The notes beneath the pieces were generated by a model. The model saw only the letters and a list, made by a program, of their open reading frames with translations, ran no database searches and had not been told where the DNA came from. A DNA stretch of 64,000 nt, from the NCBI RefSeq assembly GCF_000400735.1, contig NZ_KE007362.1, positions 122,276 through 186,275 on the forward strand, given 5' to 3'. Source of the DNA: Acinetobacter tandoii DSM 14970 = CIP 107469 (GTDB lineage: Bacteria > Pseudomonadota > Gammaproteobacteria > Pseudomonadales > Moraxellaceae). Shown here in pieces: positions 1 through 11,121 of the stretch (positions within the stretch are counted from its first letter, which is position 1; every line of letters begins with the position of its first letter). A program made the position numbers and the translations under genes.

Positions 1-1
1 T

Positions 2-1075
<1,074 letters not shown>

Positions 1076-1173
1076 TTCTTTCAGCATTTGCGCTGAAGAA
1101 AAAGACAAGGTAAATTGCAGAACAAGTCTATTTATTATCAAATTGATACCAGTTTATTGTTTAGGAAATTGAA

Positions 1174-1503
1174 ATGAGCCTTTTTATTTCTACTGCTCAC
1201 GCAGCAGGTGAAGCTGCACAGCAACCAAGCCTCGTAACGAACTTACTTATGATTGCGGTTTTTGTCGCAATTTTCTACTTCTTGATTTGGCGCCCTCAAT
1301 CTAAACGTGCTAAAGAACACCGCTCTTTGGTCGAAAGCTTAGGTGTTGGCAGTGAAGTTGTTTTTGCTGGTGGTTTGATGGGTAAAATTACTAAAATTGA
1401 AGGTGATTTTGCAGTGGTTGAATTAAACCGTGGTGTAGAAGTAAAAATTCAACGCGCAAGTGTGATTTCAGTTCTTCCTGAAGGCACATTAAATAACCTT
1501 TAA
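1174..1503 (+). CDS. yajC: Sec translocon accessory protein YajC
   Basis: YajC is the small inner-membrane partner of SecD and SecF in the holotranslocon. The 109-residue product has a short N-terminal segment, one hydrophobic span at about residues 20-40 ending in the family signature FLIWRPQSKRAKEH, and a cytoplasmic domain with the typical GSEVVFAGGLMGKI pattern. AGGAA six bases upstream of the ATG supports this start. The gene is separated from tgt by 98 bp and from secD by a terminator-like hairpin. Confidence 0.96.
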   Translation: MSLFISTAHAAGEAAQQPSLVTNLLMIAVFVAIFYFLIWRPQSKRAKEHRSLVESLGVGSEVVFAGGLMGKITKIEGDFAVVELNRGVEVKIQRASVISVLPEGTLNNL

Positions 1504-1512
1504 TCAAAAATA

Positions 1513-1540
1513 GTCGTGCACCCGCACGACTTTTTCATTT
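1513..1540 (+). terminator. Hairpin with T-run between yajC and secD
   Basis: A perfect 7-bp stem GTCGTGC/GCACGAC with an ACCC loop (1513-1530) is followed by TTTTTCATTT. It has the form of an intrinsic terminator but lies inside the yajC-secD operon, so it could partly attenuate secD and secF transcription. Confidence 0.7.
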
Positions 1541-1554
1541 TAAGAAGAAAACAA

Positions 1555-3456
1555 ATGCGTTACCCAGCATGGAAATATCTACTGATTCTCGTGGTTCTCG
1601 TAGTCAGTACATTATATGCCCTGCCAAGTTTGTATCCTGATGAACCTGCTGTTCAAATTTCAGGTGCCAAAGCTGGTACTCAAATTGACCAAAGCATCAT
1701 ACAAAAAGCAGAGCAAATTTTAAAAAGCGAAAATATTGCAACGCATGACAATAGCTTTACCAATAACGCTGCATTACTCCGTCTAGATTCATCTGAGGCT
1801 CAGTTAAAAGCCAAAGATGCTTTGCGTCGTGGTCTTGGAGATAACTACGTTGTTGCGCTGAACCTTGCACCAACTACACCTGAATGGTTGCAAAAAATTG
1901 GTGCAAAACCAATGAAGCTCGGTTTGGACTTACGTGGCGGTGTTCACTTCTTGCTTGAAGTGGATATGGACAAAGCCATCAGCCAACGTATGGAAACCTC
2001 TGCAACCGATTTACGTCGTCAATTGCGTGACAATAAATTGAAATTCAATAGTCTTTCATTGAATAACAATACCATTACTTTGCAATTTGCGAACAATACA
2101 GATCGTGATGCAGTGATGGATTTCTTGCGCAGCAACAACAAAGAATATGCTCAACAAGCGATTGCATCAGATTCAGGCTCTAGCTTACGTTTAACCTATA
2201 CCGATGTACGTAAGCAAGAAATTCAATCTTATGCGGTCAACCAAAACTTAACCACCCTGCGTAACCGTATTAATGAGTTAGGGGTTGCAGAAGCACTAGT
2301 ACAAACCCAAGGTAGCAACCGTATTGTGGTTGAATTACCAGGTGTACAAGATACCGCTGAAGCAAAGCGTGTTTTGGGCCGTACTGCGAACTTAGAGTTC
2401 CGTCTGGTTTCAGACCAGAATGATCAATATATTGATCCATATACGGGTAAATATAATGGTCAGCCATTACCTCCAGGCACGGAAGTATTTGCTTATCAGT
2501 CACTTGATAGTGGCCGTGAATTATTACTTAGCCGTAATCGTATTCTTACAGGTGAGCGTGTTCAAAATGCCTCTTCTGGCTTTAGTCAGGACACTGGCGG
2601 TGCTGAAGTAAATATTACCCTCGATAGCGCGGGTGGTAAGCTCATGGCTGATGCGACACGGAATTCTGTGGGTAAACGTATGGCGGTGTTGTTTATCGAA
2701 AATAAACAAAAAATCAGCTATGTCACAGACCCGAAAACTGGTGCACAAACTGAAGTCCGTACACCGTATGCAGAATCTGTGGTTATTAATGCCGCCACGA
2801 TTCAAGCCGTACTCGGCTCACAATTCCGTATTACAGGTTTAGACTCACCACAAGAAGCAGCCGAACTGGCACTGATGTTGCGTGCAGGTGCATTAGCCGC
2901 TCCAATGTATTTTGTTGAAGAACGTGTGGTTGGTCCTAGCCTCGGTCAAGAAAACATTGATAAAGGTGTCTTATCCACCCAAATCGGTTTCTTACTGGTT
3001 GCAATCTGGATGGTGGTGTTCTTCCGTCTATTTGGTTTAATTGCCAATTTAGCCTTAGTGATCAATATTGCCATGATCCTGACCGTAATGTCTTGGATTG
3101 GCGCCTCACTATCGCTTCCAGGTATTGCAGGTATCATCATTACCATTGGTATGGCGGTCGATGCCAACGTCCTCATCTGTGAACGAATACGGGAGGAAAT
3201 GAAATGGGGAGCTTCTCCTAAACAAGCCATTATTGCGGGTTATGATCGAGCTTATAACACCATTTTAGACTCGAACTTAACCACCTTTATTGTCGCGTTC
3301 ATTTTATTTGCAATCGGTTCAGGTCCAATCAAAAGCTTTGCAGTCACCCACATGATTGGTATTGTCTGCTCGATGTTTACCTCTATTACGGTGACGCGTG
3401 CAGTCGTACAATTGATTTATGGCAAAAAGCGTGACTTGAAGAAGTTGAGCATTTAA
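1555..3456 (+). CDS. secD: Protein translocase subunit SecD
   Basis: SecD uses the proton-motive force with SecF to help preproteins leave the Sec channel on the periplasmic side. The ATG at 1555 (MRYPAWKYLLI) is preferred over an in-frame GTG at 1516, because the GTG lies inside the hairpin stem and lacks a ribosome site. The 633-residue protein has an N-terminal membrane helix, the GLDLRGGVHFLLEVDM motif, a large periplasmic P1 region, and a C-terminal block of five hydrophobic helices with GMAVDANVLICERIREE. Length is normal for the family. secF follows after 8 bp. Confidence 0.96.
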   Translation: MRYPAWKYLLILVVLVVSTLYALPSLYPDEPAVQISGAKAGTQIDQSIIQKAEQILKSENIATHDNSFTNNAALLRLDSSEAQLKAKDALRRGLGDNYVVALNLAPTTPEWLQKIGAKPMKLGLDLRGGVHFLLEVDMDKAISQRMETSATDLRRQLRDNKLKFNSLSLNNNTITLQFANNTDRDAVMDFLRSNNKEYAQQAIASDSGSSLRLTYTDVRKQEIQSYAVNQNLTTLRNRINELGVAEALVQTQGSNRIVVELPGVQDTAEAKRVLGRTANLEFRLVSDQNDQYIDPYTGKYNGQPLPPGTEVFAYQSLDSGRELLLSRNRILTGERVQNASSGFSQDTGGAEVNITLDSAGGKLMADATRNSVGKRMAVLFIENKQKISYVTDPKTGAQTEVRTPYAESVVINAATIQAVLGSQFRITGLDSPQEAAELALMLRAGALAAPMYFVEERVVGPSLGQENIDKGVLSTQIGFLLVAIWMVVFFRLFGLIANLALVINIAMILTVMSWIGASLSLPGIAGIIITIGMAVDANVLICERIREEMKWGASPKQAIIAGYDRAYNTILDSNLTTFIVAFILFAIGSGPIKSFAVTHMIGIVCSMFTSITVTRAVVQLIYGKKRDLKKLSI

Positions 3457-3464
3457 GGAGATCG

Positions 3465-4433
3465 ATGATGACTGACATGACTCAACCCAAATCAAAACAA
3501 TATGGTCGCCCTGACAATGAGCGTGTAATTGGCTTTATGAAGATCAGCAAACCTGCTGCTTTCGCGTCAATTTTAATTACCATTGCCAGTATCTTCTTCA
3601 TTGCCGTGAATGGTCTTAACTTAGGTTTGGACTTTACTGGGGGTATTTCTGCGGAAGTCACCTATGCAAAACCGGTTGACCAAGATCAAATTGTTAAATC
3701 TCTTGAAGCTACAGGCTTTGAACATGCAGTAGTCCAAACGCTAGGCAGTAACACAGACGTACTCATTCGTATGCCTGTGCAAAAAGCCAGTGTTGAAGAT
3801 TTGAATAACACCTTGGCTCAAGCAGTACAAGTACCGAATAACACAGCTACATTACATAAAGTCGATGCTGTCGGTGGTCAAGTTGGAAATGAACTCTATG
3901 TTCGTTCTGCAGGTGCCGTTGCACTTGCATTGATCTTGATGTTGATCTACGTAACCATTCGCTTTGAATTCAAATTGGCTGTGGGCGCAATCCTCTCCCT
4001 CTTTCACGATATTTTAGTGATTTTAGGGGTATTTGCATTCATGCAATGGCCATTTGACCTGACCACTTTGGCCGCAGTGCTTGCCGTGATTGGTTTCTCG
4101 CTCAACGATAACATCGTAGTATCAGACCGTATCCGTGAGAACTTCCGTAAAATTCGAGGTGCATCCCCTCGTGAAGTGATCGATATTGCCCTCACTGAAA
4201 CTTTACGCCGAACTGTCCACACCTCCATGACCTTGTTATTGGTTGTGGTGGCGATGCTCATTATGGGCGGTGAAGGTCTACGCTGGTTCTCGGTGGCAAT
4301 GTTTATCGGTGTCTTTGCAGGAACATATTCTTCAATTTATATTGCAACTGCTTATGCCCTATGGCGTGGTTTAAACCGTCAAGACTTTATTGTTCAGATT
4401 AAACCTGAGTTTGATGAGGAAGAAATTCCTTAA
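3465..4433 (+). CDS. secF: Protein translocase subunit SecF
   Basis: SecF is the partner of SecD in the holotranslocon. The protein has about 322 residues, with a first membrane helix near residues 30-50, the family motif GLDFTGG, a short periplasmic domain and five C-terminal helices carrying SLNDNIVVSDRIRENFR. Two ATG codons stand side by side at 3465 and 3468. AAGGAG lies 4 bp before the first and 7 bp before the second, so the second may be the one used. The gene ends the operon at a terminator. Confidence 0.95.
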   Translation: MMTDMTQPKSKQYGRPDNERVIGFMKISKPAAFASILITIASIFFIAVNGLNLGLDFTGGISAEVTYAKPVDQDQIVKSLEATGFEHAVVQTLGSNTDVLIRMPVQKASVEDLNNTLAQAVQVPNNTATLHKVDAVGGQVGNELYVRSAGAVALALILMLIYVTIRFEFKLAVGAILSLFHDILVILGVFAFMQWPFDLTTLAAVLAVIGFSLNDNIVVSDRIRENFRKIRGASPREVIDIALTETLRRTVHTSMTLLLVVVAMLIMGGEGLRWFSVAMFIGVFAGTYSSIYIATAYALWRGLNRQDFIVQIKPEFDEEEIP

Positions 4434-4458
4434 TCCCTAAACAACAGGCTCACACTGA

Positions 4459-4484
4459 AGCTCATCCTCGGATGGGCTTTTTTA
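4459..4484 (+). terminator. Intrinsic terminator after secF
   Basis: The stem AGCTCATCC/GGATGGGCT (one G-T pair) runs into a six-T tract. It closes the secDF operon just before the convergent phosphopantetheinyl transferase gene. Confidence 0.75.
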
Positions 4485-5126
4485 ATGCTGAATGATTTGA
4501 ATTAGTGGCCACTGGAAACCCTGACATGATGGCTCTGCCTGCCAAGCCACCGTTAACATTATTTGACCCAAATGATAATTCTGATACGCAAAGCTACCAA
4601 TTTCAGGATGCTGACACATCCCCCCATGATTGATAGCATGTACATGCGTATTTAACTCTTTTAAGCTTAAACGAATACCTAAACCAGATGCTTTTAATAC
4701 CGCTTCTTTGGTGGTCCAAACCTTAAACCAATATTCAGATGAATATTCTGCTTCTGCCCAACCATGCAATTCTTCAGGATGAAAAGCATGTTGTGCCAAT
4801 GTCTCAAAACGCACTTGTCGGTCTAAATCTTCGACATCAATACCCAACTGCCTCACTGTATGGCTAAGTGCTAAGGCGTAATGTTTATGACTATGACTAT
4901 GATTGAATGCAACCTGAGGGAATTCAGTCAAATAGGGTTTGCCATATTCGGTCTTAGAAAGATCTGCGTTTTGGATCTCACGTTGCATATGTTGTGAGAG
5001 CAACTGATTCCGAAATTGGTAGATGGCCTGTTTTTGTTGTTGTATCTTGGCTTTACGCTCCAAATCCGCAGGCAACTGAATCATCTGCTCTAAGCGGCTG
5101 ACTTCGATATGAATCAATTTCGTCAC
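4482..5126 (-). CDS. 4'-phosphopantetheinyl transferase superfamily protein
   Basis: This enzyme would transfer the phosphopantetheine arm of CoA onto a carrier protein. The 214-residue product shows the Sfp-type signatures LGIDVEDLDR (magnesium-binding acidic residues) and FKVWTTKEAVLKASGLGI (the W-x-x-KEA-x-x-K motif), plus an upstream KPYL and a FNHSHS segment. The start is a GTG with AGGAGAT a few bases upstream. No carrier-protein, siderophore or polyketide gene lies nearby, so the substrate is unknown; it could serve fatty-acid ACP or a siderophore synthetase encoded elsewhere. It converges on secF. Confidence 0.9.
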   Translation of the reverse strand: MTKLIHIEVSRLEQMIQLPADLERKAKIQQQKQAIYQFRNQLLSQHMQREIQNADLSKTEYGKPYLTEFPQVAFNHSHSHKHYALALSHTVRQLGIDVEDLDRQVRFETLAQHAFHPEELHGWAEAEYSSEYWFKVWTTKEAVLKASGLGIRLSLKELNTHVHAINHGGMCQHPEIGSFAYQNYHLGQIMLTVAWQAEPSCQGFQWPLIQIIQH

Positions 5127-5180
5127 GCCTATCTCCTTTTTTATTTACACGCTTATTCTAGAAGAAACCGAATGCAAAAG

Positions 5181-5210
5181 AAAAAGCCCAAAGTCATCTT
5201 TGGGCTTTTT
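5181..5210 (-). terminator. Perfect hairpin terminator after der
   Basis: The stem AAAAAGCCCAAAG/CTTTGGGCTTTTT with a four-base loop is perfectly symmetric and so can act in either direction. It lies just past the der stop codon. Confidence 0.85.
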
Positions 5211-5232
5211 CATCGTTTAAATGAACTGAAAA

Positions 5233-6642
5233 TTAACGTTTGAATTTCTTCTCAGCTTTTTTGAACTTCTGAACATAACGACGTTTACGTGCCGCAGTAC
5301 GTTCATCCACTTGTGACTTACGCCCTTCAAATGGATTTTCTGAAGTTTTAAATTCAATTTTCACTGGTGTACCTTCAAGTTTGTACACACGACGGAAAAC
5401 ATTTTCAAGGTAACGACGGTAATCTGCTGGGGTTTTATCAACTTTGTTACCATGAATCACAATCGTTGGTGGATTTTGCCCGCCCATATGCGCATAACGC
5501 ATTTTAATACGACGACCACCCACCATTGGTGGTTGATGTGCATCCACGGCATCACTCAAAATTTGCGTGATTTTGGCAGGTGAAACTTTCAAATGTGAAG
5601 ATTCATAGGCACGGTGGATCGATGGATACATATCACCTACACCCGTACCATGCAGTGCAGAAATTAAGTGGATTTTTGCCCAAGGAATAAAATCAAAACG
5701 ACGTTCAACATCTAGCTTACATTGCTTACGATCATACTCAGACATATTGTCCCATTTATTGATCGCAATCACCATGGCACGCCCTGCTTCTAAGGCATAA
5801 CCAATCAAGTGTAAGTCTTGCTCTACAATGCCTTCACGAGCATCCACCACCACGACAACCACATGCGCATCTTTCATGGCTTGCAAGGTTTTTACAATCG
5901 AGAATTTCTCGATCATTTCATCGACCTTACCTTTACGACGCACACCCGCAGTATCAATCAGCGTATATTGACGACCATCACGCTCGAAAGGGATATAAAT
6001 AGAGTCACGGGTTGTACCTGGCTGGTCAAATGCCACCACACGTTCTTCACCTAACAAACGGTTGACTAGTGTTGATTTACCTACGTTCGGACGGCCAATA
6101 ATCGCTAAACGCAAGCCTGTGTTTTTGTCATGCTCTTCTGGGTTCTCGTCTTCAGGCACATCCTGTAACACGTCTTCCAACATTTGCTGTACGCCACGAC
6201 CATGACTTGCCGCTACTTGCAGTGGCTCACCCATACCAAGTTTATAAAATTCGACGAGTGCGGCTTCCGCGTGTACACCATCCACCTTATTTGCGACAAG
6301 ATAAACTTTTTTACCTAAAGTACGGAGTTCACGTGCAATTTGTTCATCAGAAGCCAATAGACCTGCACGCGCATCTACCACAAATACAATGATATCAGCC
6401 TCATGAATCGCAGTTTTAGACTGCTCTGCCATGTAAGAGTCAATACCACCTTCATTTTCACCAATACCACCTGTATCGACTACAATGAAAGATTTATTTT
6501 GATAAACAGCATCACCATATTTACGGTCGCGTGTCAGACCCGCAAAGTCAGCCACCAAAGCATCACGACTTTTAGTTATCTGGTTAAATAGAGTTGATTT
6601 TCCGACGTTCGGACGACCAATGAGCGCAATTACGGGTTTCAT
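5233..6642 (-). CDS. der: Ribosome biogenesis GTPase Der (EngA)
   Basis: Der is an essential GTPase needed for 50S subunit assembly. The 469-residue protein has the tandem G-domain layout: the first Walker A motif GRPNVGKST is at residues 8-16 with DTGG and NKVD downstream; a second GRPNVGKST near residue 185 is followed by [10 protein letters not shown] and NKWD. A KH-like domain follows, with a basic tail rich in Lys and Arg ([18 protein letters not shown]) as usual. It is the last gene of the rlmN-to-der cluster, separated from bamB by a hairpin. Confidence 0.97.
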   Translation of the reverse strand: MKPVIALIGRPNVGKSTLFNQITKSRDALVADFAGLTRDRKYGDAVYQNKSFIVVDTGGIGENEGGIDSYMAEQSKTAIHEADIIVFVVDARAGLLASDEQIARELRTLGKKVYLVANKVDGVHAEAALVEFYKLGMGEPLQVAASHGRGVQQMLEDVLQDVPEDENPEEHDKNTGLRLAIIGRPNVGKSTLVNRLLGEERVVAFDQPGTTRDSIYIPFERDGRQYTLIDTAGVRRKGKVDEMIEKFSIVKTLQAMKDAHVVVVVVDAREGIVEQDLHLIGYALEAGRAMVIAINKWDNMSEYDRKQCKLDVERRFDFIPWAKIHLISALHGTGVGDMYPSIHRAYESSHLKVSPAKITQILSDAVDAHQPPMVGGRRIKMRYAHMGGQNPPTIVIHGNKVDKTPADYRRYLENVFRRVYKLEGTPVKIEFKTSENPFEGRKSQVDERTAARKRRYVQKFKKAEKKFKR

Positions 6643-6725
6643 AGTTTAACCTTTATTCAAGATCAGCCAGTGAGACTGGTCTGAACATCAGAAAAATGGA
6701 AGATATTTAAGAATAATACTAAATA

Positions 6726-6764
6726 AAACACGGGGCATTGAAATTTCTCAAATACCCCGTGTTT
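6726..6764 (-). terminator. Hairpin between bamB and der
   Basis: A 10-bp stem AAACACGGGG/CCCCGTGTTT with a 19-base loop is followed on the minus strand by TTATTTAG. It may terminate or dampen transcription from bamB into der. Confidence 0.6.
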
Positions 6765-6807
6765 AAAAATACGGATTTGGCTTAGTTTAACATAAGGCAG
6801 ACGAAAA

Positions 6808-7956
6808 TTAACGATTCTGCCAAACGCTAAATGTACCCTTACGTGTCGCGACTGCGAGTTGACCTTCGATAACACGCAATGTACGTACAGCACCACTGGT
6901 TTTGGCACGACCGATTAACTGACCTGAATTTGGGTCAATCAGATGTAATACGCCATCTAAATCCCCTACTACAAGGTCTTGACCAAACAGTACTGGATTA
7001 CTGAGTTCACGGTTTAAAAGTTGCTCATTTTGCCACAATTGTTGACCTGTCGCCAGATCATAAGCCGTCAACTTACCATCTGCTTGTGCTACAAAAACTT
7101 TATTGTCTGCAACTTCAGGACGTTTGGTACTGCTAGCATCTTCACTCCAAATCACTTGTTGTGAAGCCAAGTCTGTTGCAGTCACTTGCCCTTGGAAACT
7201 GGTGGTCACTAAAAGCTGACCTGCTACCACTGGATCACCATCAACATCATTTAAACGCTGAATGTCAGAACGACCATCACTCACTGCCACACGACGTTGC
7301 ATACGAGGTACGCCACTGAGTACATCTAAAGCATAGACATAAGCATTTGCAGAAGACACCAATACCGTACGTGCATCGAGAGCTACAGGCGTTGAAGTCC
7401 CACGCAAGCTAAATTGTACGCTTGGTAAATCATAGCTCCAAACTTGCTGCCCAGATTCTAAATCATGCGCATAAACAGTTCCATCATTACTGACGGTCAC
7501 CACACGACCAGATTGTACCAACGAAGGTGCTAGAATTGCTCCTGTTAATTGAGCAGTCCATTTTTGTTCACCTGTGGCTTGATCTAGAGCAAACAATTGA
7601 CCTTTATGATTTCCAACAATCACTAGACCATCTTTAGCTTCCACACCTGAGCTTAGACCTTGTTTAGAGACTTTTTTGCTCCAAACTTTATCTTTACCAC
7701 GATAGGCGGTGACTTCACCTTTAGGGCTAGCAATGAAAATTACGCCATTATCGATGTCCAATTGCAAACGTAATGGATCTGCTTCTGAGGTCGAAGAAAC
7801 ACTTTCAGAAAAAACTGGCGCTAAACTTTTCGATTGTTCAAGTTTAGGTAATGGACTTGGTTTGGCATCTTCAACTTTAATTTTATTACTTGAACAGCCA
7901 ACTAAAGCCAGCGTCAAAATTGTTAGTGCAAACGGTATTTTATATTTTCTATCCAT
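6808..7956 (-). CDS. bamB: Outer membrane assembly lipoprotein BamB
   Basis: BamB is the beta-propeller lipoprotein of the BAM complex, which inserts beta-barrel proteins into the outer membrane. The 382-residue precursor has a signal peptide ending in the lipobox LVGC (Cys21). Repeated PQQ-type blades follow, with recurring patterns such as ATGEQKWTAQL, LESGQQVWSYDL and ATGQQLWQNEQ. The start codon shares one base with the yfgM stop (TAATG), which suggests coupled translation. The order yfgM-bamB-der is conserved in gammaproteobacteria. Confidence 0.95.
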   Translation of the reverse strand: MDRKYKIPFALTILTLALVGCSSNKIKVEDAKPSPLPKLEQSKSLAPVFSESVSSTSEADPLRLQLDIDNGVIFIASPKGEVTAYRGKDKVWSKKVSKQGLSSGVEAKDGLVIVGNHKGQLFALDQATGEQKWTAQLTGAILAPSLVQSGRVVTVSNDGTVYAHDLESGQQVWSYDLPSVQFSLRGTSTPVALDARTVLVSSANAYVYALDVLSGVPRMQRRVAVSDGRSDIQRLNDVDGDPVVAGQLLVTTSFQGQVTATDLASQQVIWSEDASSTKRPEVADNKVFVAQADGKLTAYDLATGQQLWQNEQLLNRELSNPVLFGQDLVVGDLDGVLHLIDPNSGQLIGRAKTSGAVRTLRVIEGQLAVATRKGTFSVWQNR

Positions 7957-8660
7957 TAAGACTCATCCACGTGTGTTTCTAAAATTGGGCGTTCAATTTC
8001 AGGATCATCTACTAAAACGCCAACACTTTCGAGTTTAATTTGTAAAATTTGGCGCTCTTGTTTACGCTCAATTAATGCATCCCATGCACTTTGATAAGCT
8101 TTTTTCGCATTTTCTACATCATTCTTAGCAACATATACATCACCACGCGCTTCATCAGCCGTTGCTTTGAACGCAGGGTTGGTCACTAAAGCTAAAGATT
8201 TCAATGCATCATCATATTTGTTTTGTGCAAGCTGTGCATAAGCCAAACGTAATTTTACGATTTGTGTTAAACCCTCATCTTTAACTTTAGAGTTTTCCAC
8301 CTTTTTCAAAGCTTTTTCTGCACCAGCATAGTCACCCTTGTCATAAGCCAACTTTGCCATCACAAATTGAGTTTGAATGGCCTGCGCAGAATCAGGGGCA
8401 TCCTTCACAATTTTATCTGCAGCTTCTGTCAACTCAGTCATTGCATTTGGATTGCCTTGTACATTACGCGCATCATCCATCAATTGTTGGACTTTTGCAG
8501 TTTGCATTTGCGATTCTGCAAGGTTTTTCTTTTGCCAATATTCCCAACCGAAAAAGGCAATCAACGCAATTAAAATCCCACTAATCATGGCCGAACCATA
8601 CTTTTTAGTGAAAGACTTTAAACTCTCAAGTTGTTGTTCTTCACTCAATGATGCGCTCAT
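7956..8660 (-). CDS. yfgM: YfgM-family TPR protein, Sec translocon ancillary subunit
   Basis: YfgM is an inner-membrane protein with a periplasmic TPR domain that associates with SecYEG and periplasmic chaperones in E. coli. The 234-residue protein has a cytoplasmic N-terminus (SEEQQLESLKSFTKKYG), one membrane helix at about residues 22-42 ending WEYWQKK, and an alpha-helical repeat region with YDKGDYAGAEKALKKV and AQNKYDDALKSLALV. It lies between hisS and bamB and overlaps the bamB start by one base. Confidence 0.9.
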   Translation of the reverse strand: MSASLSEEQQLESLKSFTKKYGSAMISGILIALIAFFGWEYWQKKNLAESQMQTAKVQQLMDDARNVQGNPNAMTELTEAADKIVKDAPDSAQAIQTQFVMAKLAYDKGDYAGAEKALKKVENSKVKDEGLTQIVKLRLAYAQLAQNKYDDALKSLALVTNPAFKATADEARGDVYVAKNDVENAKKAYQSAWDALIERKQERQILQIKLESVGVLVDDPEIERPILETHVDES

Positions 8661-8693
8661 TTGATTACCCTTTTCCTAAATGTTATTTAACTC

Positions 8694-9989
8694 TTATTTT
8701 GAAGAAAATTTTTCGATGAAGAATGGTACGACATCAGCAATTGCGACTTCGCACTGTTCCGCTGTCGCCAAAGTTTTGACCAATAGCTGCTGTGCTTCCC
8801 ACTCGCGCTCACCCAAAATCAAGGCATACAATGCCCCTGACTGGTCGGCCTTTTTCATTTGGCTTTTCATTGAACCTTGTGAACCAACTTTTAAACGTAA
8901 TGAACTTTGCGCTGCGTCTAACTGGTTGCGGAGTTGTTCTGCCAATACCAAAGCCTTACCTTGAGAAGCAGGATCTGCCACCAAGAAAATTTCGCAATCA
9001 CGAATTGGAGTCGCATCTTCAACTTGTTCAAGTAAAAGTAATAAACGCTCCATCCCCATAGCAAAACCAACCGCAGGTACAGACTGATCTGCCTTTCCTT
9101 TAAGCTGTCCAACCAAACCATCATAGCGACCACCTGCACACACTGTACCTTGTGAGCCTAAATGTGTAGTCGTCCATTCAAATACAGTTTTGTTGTAATA
9201 ATCTAAACCACGAACCAGTTTCTGATTAATCACAAACTCAACGCCTGCATCGCTTAAATACTGCTGCAAAATCGCAAAGTGCTGTAAAGTCTCTTCACCC
9301 ATAAAGTCATGCAATTTCGGTGCATTTTCTAAAATAGCTTGAGTTTTTGCATCTTTAGAATCAAGGATACGTAGCGGATTGGTGGTTAAACGGCGCTGTG
9401 AGTCTTCATCCAAATCACTTTTATGCGATTCCAAGAACTCAACCAAAGCCGCACGATAAGCCGCACGCTCATCAGACTCTCCGAGAGTATTCAACTCTAA
9501 CTGAACTTTGTCCGCCACACCCATGCGTTTCCATAGACGCGCCGTCATCAAAATGAGCTCAGCATCCATATCAGGAGTTGCCACACCAAAGGTTTCTACA
9601 CCAAACTGGTGGAACTGACGGTAACGCCCTTTTTGTGGTTTTTCATAACGGAACATTGGTCCGACATACCACACACGCGGTGTTGCGCCACGGAGTAAAT
9701 TATGCTCAAGCATGGCACGTACACAACCTGCCGTTCCTTCAGGACGCAGTGTCAAAGACTCAGGCGGATTGCCTTTATCTAAGAACGTATACATTTCTTT
9801 TTCAACGATATCCGTCGCATCACCAATCGAACGTTTGAACAAATTAGTTTGTTCAACAATAGGCAAACGGATTTGTTGATAGCCATAGGCATCCATTAAC
9901 GATGCTAAATGTTGCTCTAGACGTCTCCATGCAGGTGTTTGCGTTGGAAGAATGTCATTAAAACCTTTGATTGCGACAATTGAACTCAT
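8694..9989 (-). CDS. hisS: Histidine--tRNA ligase
   Basis: This class II aminoacyl-tRNA synthetase charges tRNA-His. The 431-residue protein starts with the family signature [16 protein letters not shown], has motif 2 around [19 protein letters not shown], the histidine-specific [15 protein letters not shown] and [15 protein letters not shown] segments, and motif 3 around [13 protein letters not shown]. The C-terminal anticodon-binding domain is complete. Its start overlaps the ispG stop by 4 bp (ATGA), indicating translational coupling. Confidence 0.97.
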   Translation of the reverse strand: MSSIVAIKGFNDILPTQTPAWRRLEQHLASLMDAYGYQQIRLPIVEQTNLFKRSIGDATDIVEKEMYTFLDKGNPPESLTLRPEGTAGCVRAMLEHNLLRGATPRVWYVGPMFRYEKPQKGRYRQFHQFGVETFGVATPDMDAELILMTARLWKRMGVADKVQLELNTLGESDERAAYRAALVEFLESHKSDLDEDSQRRLTTNPLRILDSKDAKTQAILENAPKLHDFMGEETLQHFAILQQYLSDAGVEFVINQKLVRGLDYYNKTVFEWTTTHLGSQGTVCAGGRYDGLVGQLKGKADQSVPAVGFAMGMERLLLLLEQVEDATPIRDCEIFLVADPASQGKALVLAEQLRNQLDAAQSSLRLKVGSQGSMKSQMKKADQSGALYALILGEREWEAQQLLVKTLATAEQCEVAIADVVPFFIEKFSSK

Positions 9990-11101
9990 GATGAACTACG
10001 AATGATCTCTTTAGATTTAGCTTCTTCAAGCTCTTGAACACGCTGACGAACCATTGTTTCGATTTCATCAACTAACTGGTTGGTATCAATCAGATGGCTT
10101 TTCTCGCCATTACGATACACAAGCGAACGTGGACTTGCCCCCACCACGCCAATATCAGCCTCTTTGGCTTCGCCTGGACCATTCACCTTACAACCAATGA
10201 CCGATACGTCCATTGGGGTACGAATGTCTTCCAAACGCTCTTCTAAAGCTTGCATCACTGAAATCACGTTAAATTCTTGTCGTGAACAGCTTGGGCAAGC
10301 AATAAAGTTAATGCCATTTGAACGAAGGCTGAGTGATTTTAAAATATCAAAACCAATTTTAACTTCTTCTTCGGGTTCGGCTGCCAATGAAATACGCATG
10401 GTGTCACCAATGCCTTCCATGAGCAAACCACCCAATGCAATGGCTGATTTTACTGAACCCGTACGATAAATCCCAGCTTCTGTAACACCTAAATGTAATG
10501 GGTTATCAATTTGTTGAGACAGCAAACGGTAGGCATCCATGGTCAAAAACACATTCGATGCTTTCACAGAAACTTTAAACTCATGGAAATTTAAACGGTC
10601 TAAGATATCAATATGGCGCATTGCTGACTGAAGCAAAGCTTGGCCTGTCGGCTCCCCATATTTCTTTTGAATGTCTTTTTCCAATGAACCCGCATTCACG
10701 CCAATACGCATAGAAATATCATGATGACGTGCCGCAGCAACAACTTCACGAATTTTCGCTTCCGAGCCAATATTACCCGGATTAATACGCAAACAATCCG
10801 CGCCCATATCTGCCACTTTCAATGCGATTTTATAATCGAAGTGAATATCTGCTACTAAAGGCACTTGTACGCGTTTACGAATTTCACCGAAAGCTTCGGC
10901 AGCTTCCATCGAAGGCACAGAAACACGCATAATGTCAGCACCCGCATCTGCACAGCGTTGAATCTGGGCAACAGTTGCTTCGACATCACACGTTTCAGTA
11001 TTGGTCATGCTTTGAATGCTGATCGGAGCATCACCTCCGACGTAAACAGAACCCACACGAATTTTGCGGGTAGTACGGCGTTGAATCGGGTTTACAATCA
11101 T
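9986..11101 (-). CDS. ispG: 4-hydroxy-3-methylbut-2-en-1-yl diphosphate synthase
   Basis: IspG catalyses the penultimate step of the MEP isoprenoid pathway. The 371-residue protein opens with [16 protein letters not shown] and carries the [4Fe-4S] ligands in [11 protein letters not shown] and in [18 protein letters not shown]. It is the short bacterial form without the insertion found in plants. It lies 20 bp after rodZ and overlaps hisS by 4 bp, the order seen in many gammaproteobacteria. Confidence 0.97.
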   Translation of the reverse strand: MIVNPIQRRTTRKIRVGSVYVGGDAPISIQSMTNTETCDVEATVAQIQRCADAGADIMRVSVPSMEAAEAFGEIRKRVQVPLVADIHFDYKIALKVADMGADCLRINPGNIGSEAKIREVVAAARHHDISMRIGVNAGSLEKDIQKKYGEPTGQALLQSAMRHIDILDRLNFHEFKVSVKASNVFLTMDAYRLLSQQIDNPLHLGVTEAGIYRTGSVKSAIALGGLLMEGIGDTMRISLAAEPEEEVKIGFDILKSLSLRSNGINFIACPSCSRQEFNVISVMQALEERLEDIRTPMDVSVIGCKVNGPGEAKEADIGVVGASPRSLVYRNGEKSHLIDTNQLVDEIETMVRQRVQELEEAKSKEIIRSSS

Positions 11102-11121
11102 GATTATTTACTCTGGCACCA

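Noticed and set aside
1516..1554. A 13-codon N-terminal extension of SecD from GTG 1516
   Set aside because: The GTG sits in the hairpin stem and has no ribosome site; the conserved N-terminus starts at 1555.
10080..10469. A 129-codon frame antisense to ispG
   Set aside because: It is a shadow of a highly conserved gene on the other strand and has no ribosome site.
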